NCBI GenBank assembly: GCA_030248065.1
Contig: JASAMV010001328.1
Span: 1 to 64,000 of the forward strand
Direction: 5' to 3'
Length of the DNA: 64,000 bases
Source of the DNA: Rhynchonema sp. JSB1_4
Lineage: Eukaryota > Nematoda > Chromadorea > Monhysterida > Xyalidae
Shown: positions 1-13,570 of the stretch, one piece after another
Position numbering within the stretch: the first letter of the stretch is position 1
How the letters are laid out: each line of letters starts with the position of its first letter
The notes under the pieces: generated by a model
Databases searched by the model: none
What the model was told of the DNA's origin: nothing
Seen by the model: only the letters and a program-made list of their open reading frames with translations
Position numbers and translations under genes: made by a program

Positions 1-9
1 ACATTAACA

Positions 10-230
10 ACTAGACGGAAACTGACTTACGGCCCGGCTACAGCCCTGTGCCCGTGCCGTGCCCCCCCCCCCCCCGTAAAGACCGGTTAGCATATCCAAA
101 GCTACACGTGAAAATTTACCCGTCCGCACCCAGATACACATCATACATAGATATACACGCATACATACATATATGTATGGACGATCTTCCTGTTTTAGTA
201 GGATAAAATTTACATTTTATTCTTCTAGGC
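10..230 (+). repeat. GC-rich dispersed repeat, copy 1
   Basis: The block has a GC-rich head (cggcccggctac, then cgtgccgtgcc and a C run), a core reading ttagcatatccaaagctac, and a tail of tacata simple sequence followed by cctgttttagtaggat. The same order occurs inverted at 19100-19275 and directly at 31818-31950, with the tail at 32250-32275. It is probably a small interspersed element. I do not recognise the family. Confidence 0.55.
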
Positions 231-911
231 CCTACGTAATGGCGAGAAGAACGAAACGCAAAGCCCGATCACCCCTCACGCCCCTAAACGGCTTGGGTTG
301 GGTGCCCCCGGTACATGGAGTCATGTAGGGTGCCTGTGTCACCAATTACCTGTACGTTTCAGGTCTTTGTTTTTAGTCAAGGCTCTGCCGTATACAAATA
401 TTTTCTCTGCTAAAACTGGTCACATAGATGTGTCTAAGATACCCACATTTTGTTATTGTTATTCGTCCGAATACTGAATGTTAGAGCGTTTACTCAGCAA
501 TATATAACGCCTACCGAAATTCAGAAGACAACCTGCCCACATAAGGGTCTGCAGTATTCTTATGCCAGTATTTGAAGCACAAGCTACATTTAGCCCACTG
601 ATGTCAGTCTCAAAACTAACATAAAAGAAAAATTTAGGCGTATCCTATAAAAGTACACGTGTTAGACATTCGTTGCTGAATCTAGCGAAAGTTGTACTGT
701 ATCTTCGAAGAAGACGTTGCGAGGGTGTTGTTGAAACGGAGGATGATACGAATTGTTATGCAATTTGTCAATTTGAGAATAAGTTGATTTCGAAACATCG
801 TTCACATACATAGCGCTCCTAAGAAACTGACTCAAGTAAAGAATATGATACGCAGGTACATGCGTTCTCATACTTTCGTAACGCGGTAAATCATTTCAAA
901 ACCTCACAAAA

Positions 912-3797
912 ATGCCCCGTTATTTGTCGCTGAAGCTCAATCTGGCGGGCAGCACACCTCAACCGCCCCTGTCCGATCTGTCGGGGCTGATCGCAGTCGG
1001 CGAAAGAACAGAAAACCAATCAGAACCCTGTAGACGTGGACTGCTCTAACTGTAAAGGTACCAGATTTTGTGCGGTAATTTTTTTATCAAAAAGAACTTG
1101 TTATTCTTTTTCGCCGTTTTTTTACAACAAAGAAGGCTGATTTCAGTCGCGGTTCGAAGCGGCATTGTTTACAAATCGACCTGAGCGGCGACCCGGGCTC
1201 GTTTCGTTACAGCTCGCCGACTCGAATAATGGTTTTTCTGAATTCTATCTATGATCCACAATCTCAAGTCCTGAAAAACTGTGCCTCATGACAAAAAAAC
1301 AGCCAAAACTTTCGAAAGACAGAAGTCCAGCGAGCTGACTTTTCAGTAGCGTCGAGGACTATCTATCATCAGCGGGCAATCGCCTAACGCGTCTGCAGTT
1401 GCGCGCCTGTCTAAAACACAGTGCAGGTGTCGCATCAAGAATTTCCGGTTTGGTCCCAATCCTTCCGTACAGTATTCACCAAATGATCTTTCAAAAAACC
1501 TCATATCCCTTTCCAAATTTCAAGGATATTCGATTTCTATCATCTGGCCAAGCCAGCTGATTTGCCCGGTGCAATCACAAAAATCGCTGGCCGAAGACCT
1601 GGCCCAACCAGAGAACCAAGGTGACGTTGAAGTGACATGTTGCTCCATCCCCATTGACAACAGCACACCTAACGCGAATTCCATTCGTGTTAACGGACAA
1701 TGAAACCTCGTTGTAACAGAATGTAACCTGTAGATTACCTCTGACAAGTTACTTCACATCCTCAGCACGTGTGGGAACATATGTACATATGACACTAACA
1801 TGCGTGAATCAGATGTTACAATGAAATAAATGTAACACGAACAATGAATTACAACGGCAATTACAGGGTTACGACGACGAACCAATGGCATTTATCGCAA
1901 CGCAGGGTCCACTGGCAAACACGGTCGACGACTTTTGGCTGATGGTCTGGCAGGAGAAAGTGCCCTGTATCGTTATGATGACCAAACTTACCGAAAAGAA
2001 TAAGGTTGCAGCTGTTTTGTTGTCACCTGTCACACAGTACGCGGTACTGTAACGTTACAACACGATTACAGCCTAAGTGCGAACCATACCTGCCGTCGAA
2101 GTCTGCGCAGTACGGACCGATTACGGTAACGATACGCAGCACAATGCCGCGAAACGGATATTATGTTCGCGATTTACAGATTACGGTAAGTGAACTTTAC
2201 ATGAAACACCATCTTTTCAACTTGTGATGTTTCATTACACCCACACACACAGAACGGTGACGCAACGCGTACGGTGAAACATTACTGGTTTATGGGCTGG
2301 CCGGACCAGCAAGCCGCACCGACGTCCGCAGCGAGGCAGTTATTGCAACTGGCCGCCGATGTGCAGAACCAGAGGGCAAAGTGCAGACAACACAAGGGAT
2401 TGGCTGAGGCTGGACCCATACTTGTTCATTGCAGGTAAGGACGGTTTAATTATGGGAGAGCTGAATTGCAGGTACGCATGTAACGGATTCGGATGATGGT
2501 TTAATTATGGGAAGCTGAATACTCAAATCAGCTTTGTGGTCTAGACTCTAGACAAACTTTTGCGCCCATCACGTGGTTATACCCATCCCATATGCAGAAA
2601 CAGATCTATATCTGATGTTACCGTGTGTCAGACACACATTGGTGTTATTATCATGTGACATGCCAAGATGACGTGTGTGTACGCAGCCATAGCCTACAAG
2701 GTATACGGTATGTTAAACATGGACCCACCGCAAACAGGTGCGACTGACATAAAACCCTCACGCGCTAATCTGCTACCTACAGCAGATACACTTGTGGAAA
2801 GCTCTGACGTCACTAGCGGATTAAAAAATATATACACATTGTAGAGATTGGGGGAACGAGAAAAATCGTTGTTACCCAAAACCAAACCAATATTTGCAGC
2901 GCGGGCATTGGTCGTACGGGATGTTTCATCGCAATATGTATTGGATGCCGACAATTGCAGGAGGAGAATATGGTTGACGTGCTGGGCATTGTCTGTCAGA
3001 TGCGACTCGACAGGTAATCGTTTCATGATGATGCAATGGGAACGTGGCGTTTTTAATTTTTTTGTTAATTTTATAAATTATTTCATCATTCATATGACTC
3101 ACTTGAATTACAAAAACGAATCAGTCGCACAGTTCACTGTCTAAAAAATCCTGTGAACAGAGACGACGACAGGGTTTTATGTTTCAAAATTTCCAAATGA
3201 TTTTGCAGCATAAATGATAAACAGATAGATTTATGCAAATTTAAACCAAATTTACAAATTATTTGTAGTTGTAAGTAGCGCCTGCTTTCCTGCTTTTTGT
3301 TTGATGCGTACTTTCTGAAATTTCGAAACTCGATGCGCACGCCTGATGTTACACTCCCGCTACATAAGCCAGGTGCAATATAAGTGCGGCGGTTAAAAAA
3401 AACTATGTGTTTTCGACGATAACCAGGGTTTATTATTTCAAAATCAAAATTTTGGGGCATAAATAGTGAATGCTATTTATGCGGAATAATCTAGCACGTC
3501 GCCTGCGTCCGTGAATAATGTTCTGTAATTATTACAGCGGTGCTTCGGACCATCAATATTATGTTTTCCGAACACTATTGCCAGACAATCAGCTCACCAC
3601 ATTGTTTATTACACCTAATTTTGTGATGTTTCAGAGGCGGTATGATCCAGACACCGGAGCAGTACGAGTTTATCCACCACGCGCTGGCCGTCTACGAACA
3701 ACAACTGTGTGACAGTCCAACCACGGCTGCAATGCCATTGACTTCGAGTTCGGGCTCGAATTCAAAGCAGACAACACCCGATGGACCCTCATCGTAG
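912..3797 (+). pseudogene. KIM-type tyrosine phosphatase copy with broken 5' exons
   Basis: This is the left-arm copy of the gene at 15555-18417. Its exon 1 starts with ATG at 912 but reaches an in-frame TAA at 1047-1049, just before the kinase-interaction motif. In exon 2 the motif is altered, and the end differs by one base. Exon 3 carries an extra base (gcaggtgtc instead of gcagtgttg). Exon 4, around 1528-1690, has indels and an in-frame TGA. The later exons are intact: 1867-2004, 2072-2185, 2253-2434, 2900-3013 and 3635-3797. They still encode the WPD loop, the [10 protein letters not shown] active site and the QTPEQY loop. A full-length product is therefore impossible by the same route. 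A shorter transcript from an internal promoter cannot be excluded. Confidence 0.8.
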
Positions 3798-5625
3798 CCC
3801 AATTCAAGGTGTTTTGTATAGTCATATGTCTTAATTTTCGTTGCAGCGCATTTTTTCTGTTGCAGTCACAATTGTCAAGATTAACGTGGTTTGTACCTTT
3901 CTGTGAATGTTTTATTTCCTGCGTGTAAATTCAGAAATAATGTTCTCTCTGATCACTCATTCTGAAAGCTATTTTTTAGAATACTGTTGTGTTATAATCG
4001 TTTCTATCTTCGTTAGTGTGTCTTTTTCTCACTTTTCCTCCGCATATACTCCTCCAACAAACTTGCGCGATGATCATTATACTCATTTCATGAATTAAAC
4101 CTTTAACTTTTTCTCTTTCTTTTCATTTCTGTTGTGCGCTTCGCTCATAATCTTCGTTGTGTTTGAAATATTTTTTGTTCCGATCGAGTCTTATAACTAC
4201 GAGGTATATACCCTGAAAATTCTGGCTCTCAAAATTACGTTACCATTAAAAATACGTTGTAAATACACATTGTCGCGTAAAATACCGTATATAACTATTG
4301 TTTTATGCTTTAAAATCTAAATTGTACATGTTCTCTATTGCGCCTGATGAGACGAGCAGGGATGCTTGCATAATGCTCTGGAAGCCTGTGAAGCCTCAAT
4401 TTTGGCAATCCCCGTGTTTTGTTTTTATTTTTTCTGGAAATAACTAATGTTCGTAATATATAAAAAGTTTTTCGTAAAATATCAAATAAGAAAGTAGAAA
4501 ACTTTTTATCAAAATAATAGCTGTCCCACTTTGTTGTATTGCAGATACATTTCAGTGCGCGCTGCTATTTGATGAATAAACCTCGATATTTTGCACATTC
4601 ACATATTATTATTTTCAAAATTATTACCACGTTTTTGTCTGATTTTCATGTTTGTTTTATGCGAGAAAAATGCGCTGTGATATTGATTGTACGATTGATC
4701 CCGATGTACAGAGCAGACGGCGTATTTTAGGTTTTTGATGAAAACGTACGTTTTAAGGTGAAGAAGTCGTGAAAACGACGTTACAACAATATACCAGTTC
4801 TTTGCTAGTCATTTTCGATGAGAACTTGAATTTGGAGTTTTTCTCTTGAACTATATCTACCTGTTTGTTTGAAGAAAATCTTTGTTGTTTAAGCATGATT
4901 ATTTTCATACACCTATGTGAAATGATAACGTAACGCGAATAATCTCATATTTTAATATTGAATAAAAAAGCTGTTAAAATCGTGGTTATGAGCTGGATGG
5001 TGTTGCTCGAAACAAGTTTCTGATCCATCGGTGACAAAACATTTGAATATAATGATCAAGCATTAAGTGTGTGTAATACATAGATGGCAAGCATTGAAAA
5101 GACAAAAAATGAAATTTATCACGTATGGATTGAAGCACTGAAACTGTAACCAGCCAGTCAGAATCGAATATTATCACGAGTGCTCGAACGGGATAGCGAT
5201 CCCGAAATCCCGATTAATTCTCCGAATCCGGATCCCGATCCCGTCCGGCATTCTTATCGGGAAGCTGCTAAAAGCCAAAGTTGTATCAGTTTTGTATGAT
5301 ATAAAATTTGAGCATGCCAAAAAATGTGGAAGAAAATGGTCAAGTTTTCATCGTTTTTTGCATAGTTTGGCGTCTTTTTTGCTGCGGATGTTTTGTGGCA
5401 TGCGACGTCCAAAAAAGCCTTGGGGGCAAGAATAATCCAGAACTGTGGGTCAACTGACGATTTTCTCTTTTTCTGAGATTCTTTTTGTCAAATAATAACG
5501 CTAACGCTAGAAATCACGTAACAAGAGTTTCGGCCAGTAGATGTAAAAATGCCAACTCGCGAAGTAACTGTGTCTACTGCTCTTGCGCAGACAACACATT
5601 AAGATGATCGAGATGTGGACAACAG

Positions 5626-5709
5626 CAGGGTTGGGCAAAAAATGGTTTTCGAAAAATTTAAAAAATTTTTTTTTAAACTTGTTTTAAAAAAATCTTTTTT
5701 CCAACCCTG
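5626..5709. mobile_element. Short hAT-type MITE, left palindrome arm
   Basis: An 84-bp A/T-rich element with terminal inverted repeats CAGGGTTGG...CCAACCCTG. It is flanked by a perfect 8-bp target duplication, gacaacag, at 5618-5625 and 5710-5717. CAGGG-type ends plus 8-bp duplications are characteristic of the hAT superfamily. There is no coding capacity. Confidence 0.85.
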
Positions 5710-5914
5710 GACAACAGGAGTAGATCTGAAAACAAAAATGCACCGCAACCATGAAAAGCGTCATCAGACTTGGTGAATTGGGCTGACTTTCGATGAAATA
5801 CCGATTTCTCATGCGGCTTGTTTGTATGATTAGATCAATTTGGCAACGAAGGACGTGCTGAAATTAAAACTACACAATCCGGTAAGAAAACAGAACTGAA
5901 AATTTCTGTCGAGG

Positions 5915-7571
5915 TACGTAGGTAGATCGTCACGCACGGGCGCGACACGCACGAGGCATTGACCTCATATGTCGAACCCCTTTATGATCTTTTACTGTAA
6001 AAGAACGATCATTTATCAAATATTCAAAGCAGAAAGCAAGCAAAATAAAGTTTCACACAGCGTTGTAGATCTACATACAGTGGCTGGCAATGTGTTGAAG
6101 AAATGGAATCATGGAACCGCAGAGTAGAAAGGGAGCAGGCAGGATGTTGGTGCTGCGATTAAAACGTGCACTGCATCCCCGGGCGATTGCGTAAGGCGAG
6201 AGTTGCAGAACCGGCAATGTAGGTGGTATGTACTGTAGGAGGCTCGGTGCTGTGTTGTAATAATTATTGAAAAAACCGCAGGACAAGGGTGGGTGTTGAT
6301 TGTTATTGCAGCACAACAAGCTCCGACTTGGTCAGGTTGTTGCAGGCAGTGGACGGCCGTTGTTCGCGGGTGAATAGCGTAGAAAGTCGGTGCTACGATT
6401 CCATCGCGCACCCAACCGCCCACTAAACCGAAGGTTTTGATATGGAATGAAGACTGAGTCGGAGTTTGTGGGCGTGGTGCAATAATCATCAACACCCATC
6501 CTGTCCTGCGGTTTGCTAACAATTATTTCAGCATCAGCTCTAAAACATTGCCGGTTCTTCAACTCTCGCCTCATGCCATCGTCCGGGAGTGTGATGCGCG
6601 ACTTAGTCGTAGCCCCAAACTCCTACCCGCTCACTTTCTATTCTGCAATTCCCAATTCAACAGAGACTTCAACATCAGACCACGGTCTGTAACCAACCCA
6701 GTCGGCGCTTGCACTACTTCGACTACAACCAATCCAACTTTCCCCGCACTGCAACCCTAGTTTTTTTCAGTACACACACCTTTGGCTTAGGACCGTACAC
6801 TGATAATAAGACACACTGTAACTAAATTAAAGCTTCACATTTGAAATTCATCTCGTTTCACATGACGATTCACATACGCGTGCTATAATGGTCACGTGGT
6901 GGTTTGCGTGTTTGGCACGCGCAAAACAAGACGGCCGACACCGTCAGCAACGACGCTCCACCGCAAGCCACAAGGAATGAAAGGCCGAAACTACGGCCAC
7001 CAAAGGCATCTTTCACTTTCTGAAATAGTGTGGTTTAATCCTGTCCATGGTCTCTGAAGGAAATCAACGGTTGTATACTATTTCAGGTAATTGTACTCGC
7101 TCAAAAAAAACTTTCCATACATCTTTCCAATCGTCCCTGCTGCTGGTCTTGCACACGAACCACACAATACCGGAGAGCGAGCATATAGCTGCAAGATCAA
7201 TTTTTGGTAATGCTGATTGAGCTCGCCTTGCCAATCAGGCATTCAACCCTGTTGTCGTTAGGTACCTATTGCTATATGTACCTAAACACCAAGGTTCATA
7301 AGCCCTCACATAAACGATCCCAAATAATGATCCCCCACCGACCAGCGAGCATGACGAAAGTGCCGAGACAACAGCCACATCGATGACAACAACAGGGCGC
7401 GAACACAACGGCGATGAAACCGAGCAATCCAGATACGAACATCAATCCCAACACGCCCAATTCCCAGACTGAAATTAACGGAAAGTAAGTTGAGTGCAGC
7501 GGTGACCTAATCGAATCTGGCTTGATTACGCGCGATTTGACGCCGCTAACTTTCACCAAGCGCGTAAGCGT
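5915..7571. repeat. Left inner inverted-repeat arm
   Basis: Reverse complement of 9672-11228 with moderate divergence. It overlaps the end of the left outer arm, so 5915-6180 exists in three copies: here, 10990-11228 and 12966-13230. It contains a foldback element (6060-6740) and exons 3-5 of the claudin-like gene. Confidence 0.85.
6060..6740. mobile_element. Imperfect foldback element, left copy
   Basis: The two halves are inverted relatives centred near 6390. The minus-strand peptide from 6090-6215 (VLQLSPYAIA) matches the plus-strand peptide from 6549-6670 (VLQLSPHAIV). The block caaccgcaggacaagg...gtgttgat near 6275-6330 pairs with 6455-6520. The open frames on both strands follow from this symmetry and do not look like genes. 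A second copy lies at about 10470-11080. Confidence 0.6.
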
Positions 7572-8034
7572 TGGTCCATTCTCATGAATGTGACTTAAAA
7601 TGCTGTGACAGCCCACCTTTCATTGCGGATGTCCATTTGACATGATCATCCGCTATCGCGTCAACCAAATGTTTCAGTCGATTTTCGCAACCATTGTTTT
7701 CGAACGGGAACCAGTCACCGCTGCACCACGAACAGTTCTGCCACAGACCACTGTCGAAACCACCGGTGACTGAAGTATACATTGTATGTGCCTGTGTATA
7801 TGGTGGCAGTGGACTGCCATACTAAACTTTTGTTACCGCTTATCTGTTGGTTACTATAGATAAACAAAGTTTCAGGGCTGATATACATACATAGCCCAGA
7901 AAAATCTTCAAAACTTCCTCACGCTCGGAACCATGTCTGGTCCACCAAGGTGTGATCAGTGAGAAAGCGATTGCAGCGGTGCCAGTCGCGAGCAGAATCC
8001 AGCTTGACATTTGGATGCGAGAATAATAGGACAT
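6870..8034 (-). CDS. Claudin/Clc-like four-transmembrane protein
   Basis: Five exons: 8034-7887, 7769-7617, 7468-7343, 7188-7097 and 7019-6870, giving 669 bp and 222 residues. Phases agree at each junction. TM1 lies at about residues 12-31 and is followed by TPWW. The first extracellular loop has the claudin-family signature GLWQNC, followed by further cysteines. TM2 starts at GVLGLMFVSGLLG, with a CCCHRCGCC loop after it. TM3 (TFVMLA...SGIVWFV) is split by an intron. TM4 (GLSFLVACGG...) is followed by a short cytoplasmic tail ending HYSTRM. Such proteins act in cell junctions or as channel-associated membrane proteins. The junction of exons 2 and 3 is the least certain, because exon 3 is open upstream to 7616. 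The 3' exons lie in the inner inverted repeat and have a decayed mirror copy at 8850-10322. Confidence 0.72.
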
Positions 8035-8849
8035 TTTTGATCAATGAGCTTGCCGGCTGTCAATACAAATCACAACTACCAAAATGGCGGATCTCGTTCC
8101 AGTTCACTGTGTCTCTGTTGTTTGTTTGTGAAAGTAATAAAATGCCGCCATGAGATCACATGAGATGTATGTAGATGAGCTTCGGCTATGGGTGTCAAAA
8201 TGCGAAAACACTGAATGTGCAACCAGACACAGCACAGTGATCTTCGAGATAACGCCCGTATTCACCACTCCGTTCTAATCCAGTTCGTGTAGTTAACAAG
8301 AGAGAGCTCGAACGCGTTCCATGTACGGGACAAAAATGACACTGGCGCAGACATAAAAACAAAAAATCCACCGGCAAGATGAAAAGCAACAGTGGACTGG
8401 TGAAGTGCTTATTAAGATGGTACCCATTTATCATTTCGCTTCCTGTGACCTGCACTTCAATACAGTCACCCTCTCTGTAAACGAATCTCTTGTTCGAATG
8501 ACGTAGACCTTGATTTTATTACGCCCTGGTTAATAAAATCATGATACAAGAATAATAAATCATGATACAAGAATCACAAGCGCATGACAATGCCGCAAGA
8601 CCATCATGGACATGTTTTGTCTGTTTTGTTTTGCTGTACAGTGTTGTCTAGCTTGGGTGTTAGTGCACGATACTGGTCAACAAGTGGTCATCCCACATCA
8701 GTTCTGGCTGGCATTTTGCTACTGCCACGAAAACGAAATCATTGAAGTGTTAATCGACCATTCCGGTGGAATTGCAGTGTGCTCCGTTTGTGTGGACATT
8801 TGAATGAAAGGCAACGAACTCAATGACTTTGTATTCTTGCCCCCTCCCC

Positions 8850-10322
8850 ACTATTCGGATGTGTGTCTCTGTCCATTGGCACCACTGCAATTGTGGGTGC
8901 AATAGTTACACCATGGTGGACGCAACATGACCAGGAGTCGACGGTTATGGCACTTTTTTGAATTAACGGTTTGGTCAGCCCCGATTTCGGTAGTGCAGGA
9001 GTTTTCTATATTGCGAATCCGGGGACGATTCGAAGACGGAAAAGGGGACATTTTCTGAACCAACTTACTGGTGAGGCTCTATATATAGCAAACTTCGGTT
9101 CAAGACATCGATAAATACAGTTTGTGCGGTAATCTGTGTAAATTCCGTTTGTTAACTTTTCGTTTTCCGTTTTATGCCACAATCCATTTTTTCCCAACGC
9201 TTTATTAAGTATAAACATCAATTTTATTATACGGTATAAACTTGCGAGAAGCACGAAGCGCATGACATCATTATAGAGTAAACATGTGCATCACTTTCGA
9301 CCAGCGGGCATTTTGGTTGATCAAAATGTATCATACTGACCGGTCACGAATGGGGATACAGTAGCCAGCCGGGCTCAGACATGAACTGACGCAATTACAA
9401 AGGTTAGAATATGTATAAACAACAAATTTGAAGAAAACAAACAATGTACAGTACGTGCACACACACACACATAGACACCATGACAGAATAATAACGTGTT
9501 GGTAAATAAAGAACGGCGATATGCAAAAAAAGACAAAAAATCTTCAAAATTAGGGAGATTTAAATGGATGTGATAACGATCAAATAAAAAGGAAGAGAAA
9601 ATAGAAAAGCACGAAATGTCACAGTAACCGAATAAAGTTATGGGATTTTGTTCTCACGCTGTAGAGAGGAGTGAACGCGCTTGGTGAAAGTAGGGCGTCA
9701 AATCGCTGCTGTATAAATTTAGTTCTGCACTAGCTTATTTCGTATTTAGTGGATGGGCGTGTTGGGATTGATGTTCGATTGGATTGCTCGGTTCATCGCC
9801 GTTGTGTCGCGCTGTTGTTGTCATGATGTGGCTGTTGTTCTTGGACTTTTGTCATGCTCGCTGGTGTTGGGTATTATTTGGGATGTTTATGTGAGGGCTT
9901 ATGAACCTTGGTGTTTAGGTATGTATAGCAGTAGGTACCTAACAATAACAGGGTTGAATGCCTGATTGGCAAGGCGAGCTCAATCAGCATTACCAAAAAT
10001 TGATCTTGCAGCTATATGCTCGCTCTCCGGTATTGTGTGGTTCGTGTTCAAGCAGCAGCAGGGACGATTGGAAAGATGTATGGAAAGTTTTTTTTGAGCG
10101 AGTACAATTACCTGAAATAGTATACAACCGTTGATTTCCTTCAGAGACCATGGACAGGATTAAACCACACTATTTCAGAAAGTGAAAGATGCCTTTGGTG
10201 GCCGTAGTTTCGGCCTTTCATCCCTCGTGGCTTGCGGTGGAGCGTCGTTGCTGACCGTATCGGCCGTCTTGTTTTGCGCGTGCCAAACACGCAAACCACC
10301 ACGTGACCATTATAGCACGCGC
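8850..10322 (+). pseudogene. Decayed mirror copy of the claudin-like gene
   Basis: Head-to-head with the intact gene. The plus strand near 8854-8960 encodes a relative of exon 1 (IGTTAIVGAIVTPWWTQH), which ends in a stop at the expected donor. The relative of exon 3 near 9750-9866 has several small deletions. The exon 4 relative near 10005-10100 is two bases short (gttcaagcagc versus gtgcaagaccagc). The exon 5 relative near 10173-10322 stays open. I find no exon 2. The exon 1 relative lies outside the inverted-repeat arm, so this was once a full paralogous gene and not only a copied 3' end. Confidence 0.62.
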
Positions 10323-11228
10323 ATGTGAATCGTCATGTGAAACGAGATGAATTTAAAATGTGAAACTTTAATTTATTTACAGTGTGTCTTATTATCAGTG
10401 TACGGTTCTAAGCCAAAGGTGTGTGTACTGAAAAACTAGGGTTGCAGTGCGGGGGCAAGTTGGATTGGTTGTAGTCGAAGTAGTGCAAGCGCCGACGGTT
10501 GGTTACAGACCGTGGTCTGATGTGGAACTCTTGCGAGAATTGCAGAACGAAGTTAGGGGTTGCGGCCGTCGCGTCACACTCCCGGACGATGGCATGAGGC
10601 GAGAGTTGAAGAACCGGCAATGTTTTAGAGCTGATGCTGAAATAATTGTTAGCAAACCGCAGGACAGGATGGGTGTTGATGATTATTGCACCACGCCCAC
10701 AAACTCCGACTCAGTCTTCATTCCATATCAAAACCTTCGGTTTAGTGGGCGGTTGGGTGCGCGATGGAATCGTAGCACCGACTTTCTACGCTATTCACCC
10801 GCGAACAACGGCCGTCCACTGCCTGCAACAACCTGACCAAGTCGGAGCTTGTTGTGCTGCAATAACAATCAACACCCACCCTTGTCCTGCGGTTTTTCCA
10901 ATAATTATTACAACACAGCACCGAGCCTCCTGACAGTACATACCACCTACATTGCCGGTTCTGCAACTCTCGCCTTACGCAATCGCCCGAGCACGTTTAT
11001 CTGAGCACCCCAATCTGTCCTTCACTCTGCGGTTCATGTTCCGTCATTCTTCCACATTGCAGCCACTGTATGTAGATCTACAACGCTGGTGAAACTTTAT
11101 TTTGCTTGCTTTCTGCTTTGAATATTTGATATAATGATTGCCTTTTACAGAAAAGATCATAAGGGGTCGACATATGAGGCAATGCCTCGTGCGTGTCGCG
11201 CCCGTGCGTGACGATCTACCTACGATCG
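9672..11228. repeat. Right inner inverted-repeat arm
   Basis: Reverse complement of 5915-7571. It spans decayed claudin exons 3-5 and a second copy of the foldback element (about 10470-11080), and ends in the shared segment that also occurs at 12966-13230. It diverges more from its partner than the outer arms do over most of their length. Confidence 0.83.
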
Positions 11229-11799
11229 AGACATGTACCCATTCCGTGACGCAAATCAAAAATGAAAAACAGGATTTTTGAATGCCAAATTGCCAGGCGC
11301 TGTCAAACACCAACGAATGCGAGTTCAGACTCCTGTTTTTGCTTATGGGCGCGCGGCGCTCTCTGTGGATCACCGATTTGATACCACATAGCTCGAAGTT
11401 TCGTTCGGCTGATGGTTTTGAAGAAAGTTTCAAACTATGACCTACTTGAGCAAAGTAGCGCCGTGCCTCTCGGGCAGTTTCTCTTGATTTCCGACGCAGT
11501 CATATTGAACTTTGCTCTCATTTCAGAGCTCCCAAAAACCTGCCATGATATCCAAAATGGTTTACATATGCATTGTCTTGCATTGTGTGTGTTGCGCGTT
11601 TTATTAGCGCGATACGACGCACTTTACCCCCGCGCACTGAGGTTACAGGATATTGGTAGATTCGCCAGGATTTCAGGCAAACTGAAGAGCCTGAATTTTG
11701 TTCATTCAACTATGACTTTGCACCAGGAGTTTTAAACCTTCACAACTGTGTCTGTTCCCATTTTCTGAGCCTCACTGCCACACCCCTAGGTTATTAACC

Positions 11800-12925
11800 C
11801 CAGGCACCATGTTAAATATGTATATATACATTTTAAGCAACTTTTGTGTCTGTGTTTGCTGCTACAGTTTCCCCCACCTTGTGCTCCTCAGGGTATGTCA
11901 CAAGTATAAGCATAAGCACACCATCACAATAGTGCTAGCCGTTGTTTTGCATGCCAAAAACCGTTTTCATTTTCTTTCACTTCACTACTCAGACCCCGTG
12001 ATCTCACACACACACAAAGCCCAGCAGTTTCCATTATTATTAGGCTAACCCAACTCCAACAATTTACGTTTTTATTTTGCAAATTATCCAACATGCTGCA
12101 CCCCATGTGTACGTCACTGTAGCAACAATTTTTTTCTCTAACGTGTTAAATAGTGCATCTTTTGATTTGCTGTTCATACAACCTTTGACTTTTTTTGTTA
12201 TTATGCGATGATATATGAACAGTTAGCTAAAAAAAATCTCAACAGCACTAATAACTTGAAGTAACTTTCCATGAAATACCGTCAATCGCGTTATTTTTAT
12301 TTGCAGTGTACGCATATCAAAAATAACGTACCACTGCAGAGTAAAATGATGCATTGCAGGTATTTTATGAAAACAAAACCTTTAGATTATTAAGTGTCTC
12401 TGTCGAGTTTTTTAGCTAACTGTTCCATATATATCATCCGATTTATGAATCCGAGACCAAGTCCGTATCGATAAATCACAAAAGTATCACGATTTTAACA
12501 CCGTTCAAGTAAAAAAATTTCGCTACATATGACGATACATGGGCAGCATGTTGCAATAAATTACAAAATATGAAACGTCAGCAACGTTATAAATTGTTTA
12601 AGCATAGAAGCAGAATAGACATAAATCTAAAAAATGACAAATAAATAATGAGCTGCCGAGCTACTGATACTAGATGTTATGTATTTACAAGGCTTATCTG
12701 TGTGATCACGTCGCAGCGAAAGTGAAGAATGAAAACGTTTTTCATCGAAAATGGCTTAAACACCAACTAGCAACTCCCCAATTGTGACGAATTTGCGCTT
12801 ATGCTATTTTTGTAGCATACCCCTGAGAGAGAGCACAAGGATCAGGAAAAATATAGCAGCAAACAAAAACGAACACACAGACACGACACCAAAACCTAAA
12901 AAATGTATATATACATATACGCATG
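11800..12925. mobile_element. Long imperfect foldback element
   Basis: The halves pair around a centre near 12360. Outer ends carry atgtatatatacat (about 11815 and 12905). Next inside, ttgctgctacag pairs with the agcagcaaac block, then acatgctgc...catgt (12090) pairs with acatgggcagcatgt (12537). Near the centre, gaacagttagctaaaa (12217) pairs with ttttagctaactgttc (12408). There is no gene in it. It fills most of the spacer between the right inner and right outer arms. Confidence 0.6.
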
Positions 12926-13421
12926 ATACTTTGATTTACGCCAAATGCATACGTTAATAGACGGCAGGGGATGCAGTGCACGTTTTAATCGCAGCACCAA
13001 CATCCTGCCTGCTCCCTTTCTACTCTGCGGTTCCATGATTCCATTTCTTCAACACATTGCCAGCCACTGTATGTAGATCTACAACGCTGTGTGAAACTTT
13101 ATTTTGCTTGCTTTCTGCTTTGAATATTTGATAAATGATCGTTCTTTTACAGTAAAAGATCATAAAGGGGTTCGACATATGAGGTCAATGCCTCGTGCGT
13201 GTCGCGCCCGTGCGTGACGATCTACCTACCTCGACAGAAATTTTCAGTTCTGTTTTCTTACCGGATTGTGTATTTTTAATTTCAGCACGTCCTTCGTTGC
13301 CAAATTGATCTAATCATACAAACAAGCCGCATGAGAAATCGGTATTTCATCAAAAGTCAGCCCAATTCACCAAGTCTGATGACGCTTTTCATGGTTGCCG
13401 GTGCATTTTTGTTTTCAGATC

Positions 13422-13475
13422 ACGATACAGGCGCACACGCCGCAACCGCCACAAAACAAAACCCTAAAAAAAAAA

Positions 13476-13570
<95 letters not shown>

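Larger units (their letters stand above)
1..6180. repeat. Left outer arm of a large inverted duplication
   Basis: This segment reappears as its reverse complement at 12966-19283. The paired positions add to about 19350 over most of the arm, for example 2072 with 17278 and 3635 with 15717. Identity is very high from about 1750 to 5900, with scattered single-base differences. It is clearly lower from about 900 to 1750, where the left copy has extra and missing bases. The arm carries the left PTP copy (912-3797). The window starts inside the arm, so its true outer end is not visible. It could be a real palindrome or two haplotypes joined head to head by the assembler. Confidence 0.9.

Noticed and set aside
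10447..10836. 129-codon plus frame and its minus counterpart at 6332-6574
   Set aside because: They are mirror copies within the foldback element, with related frames on the opposite strand. This is explained by inverted repetition.
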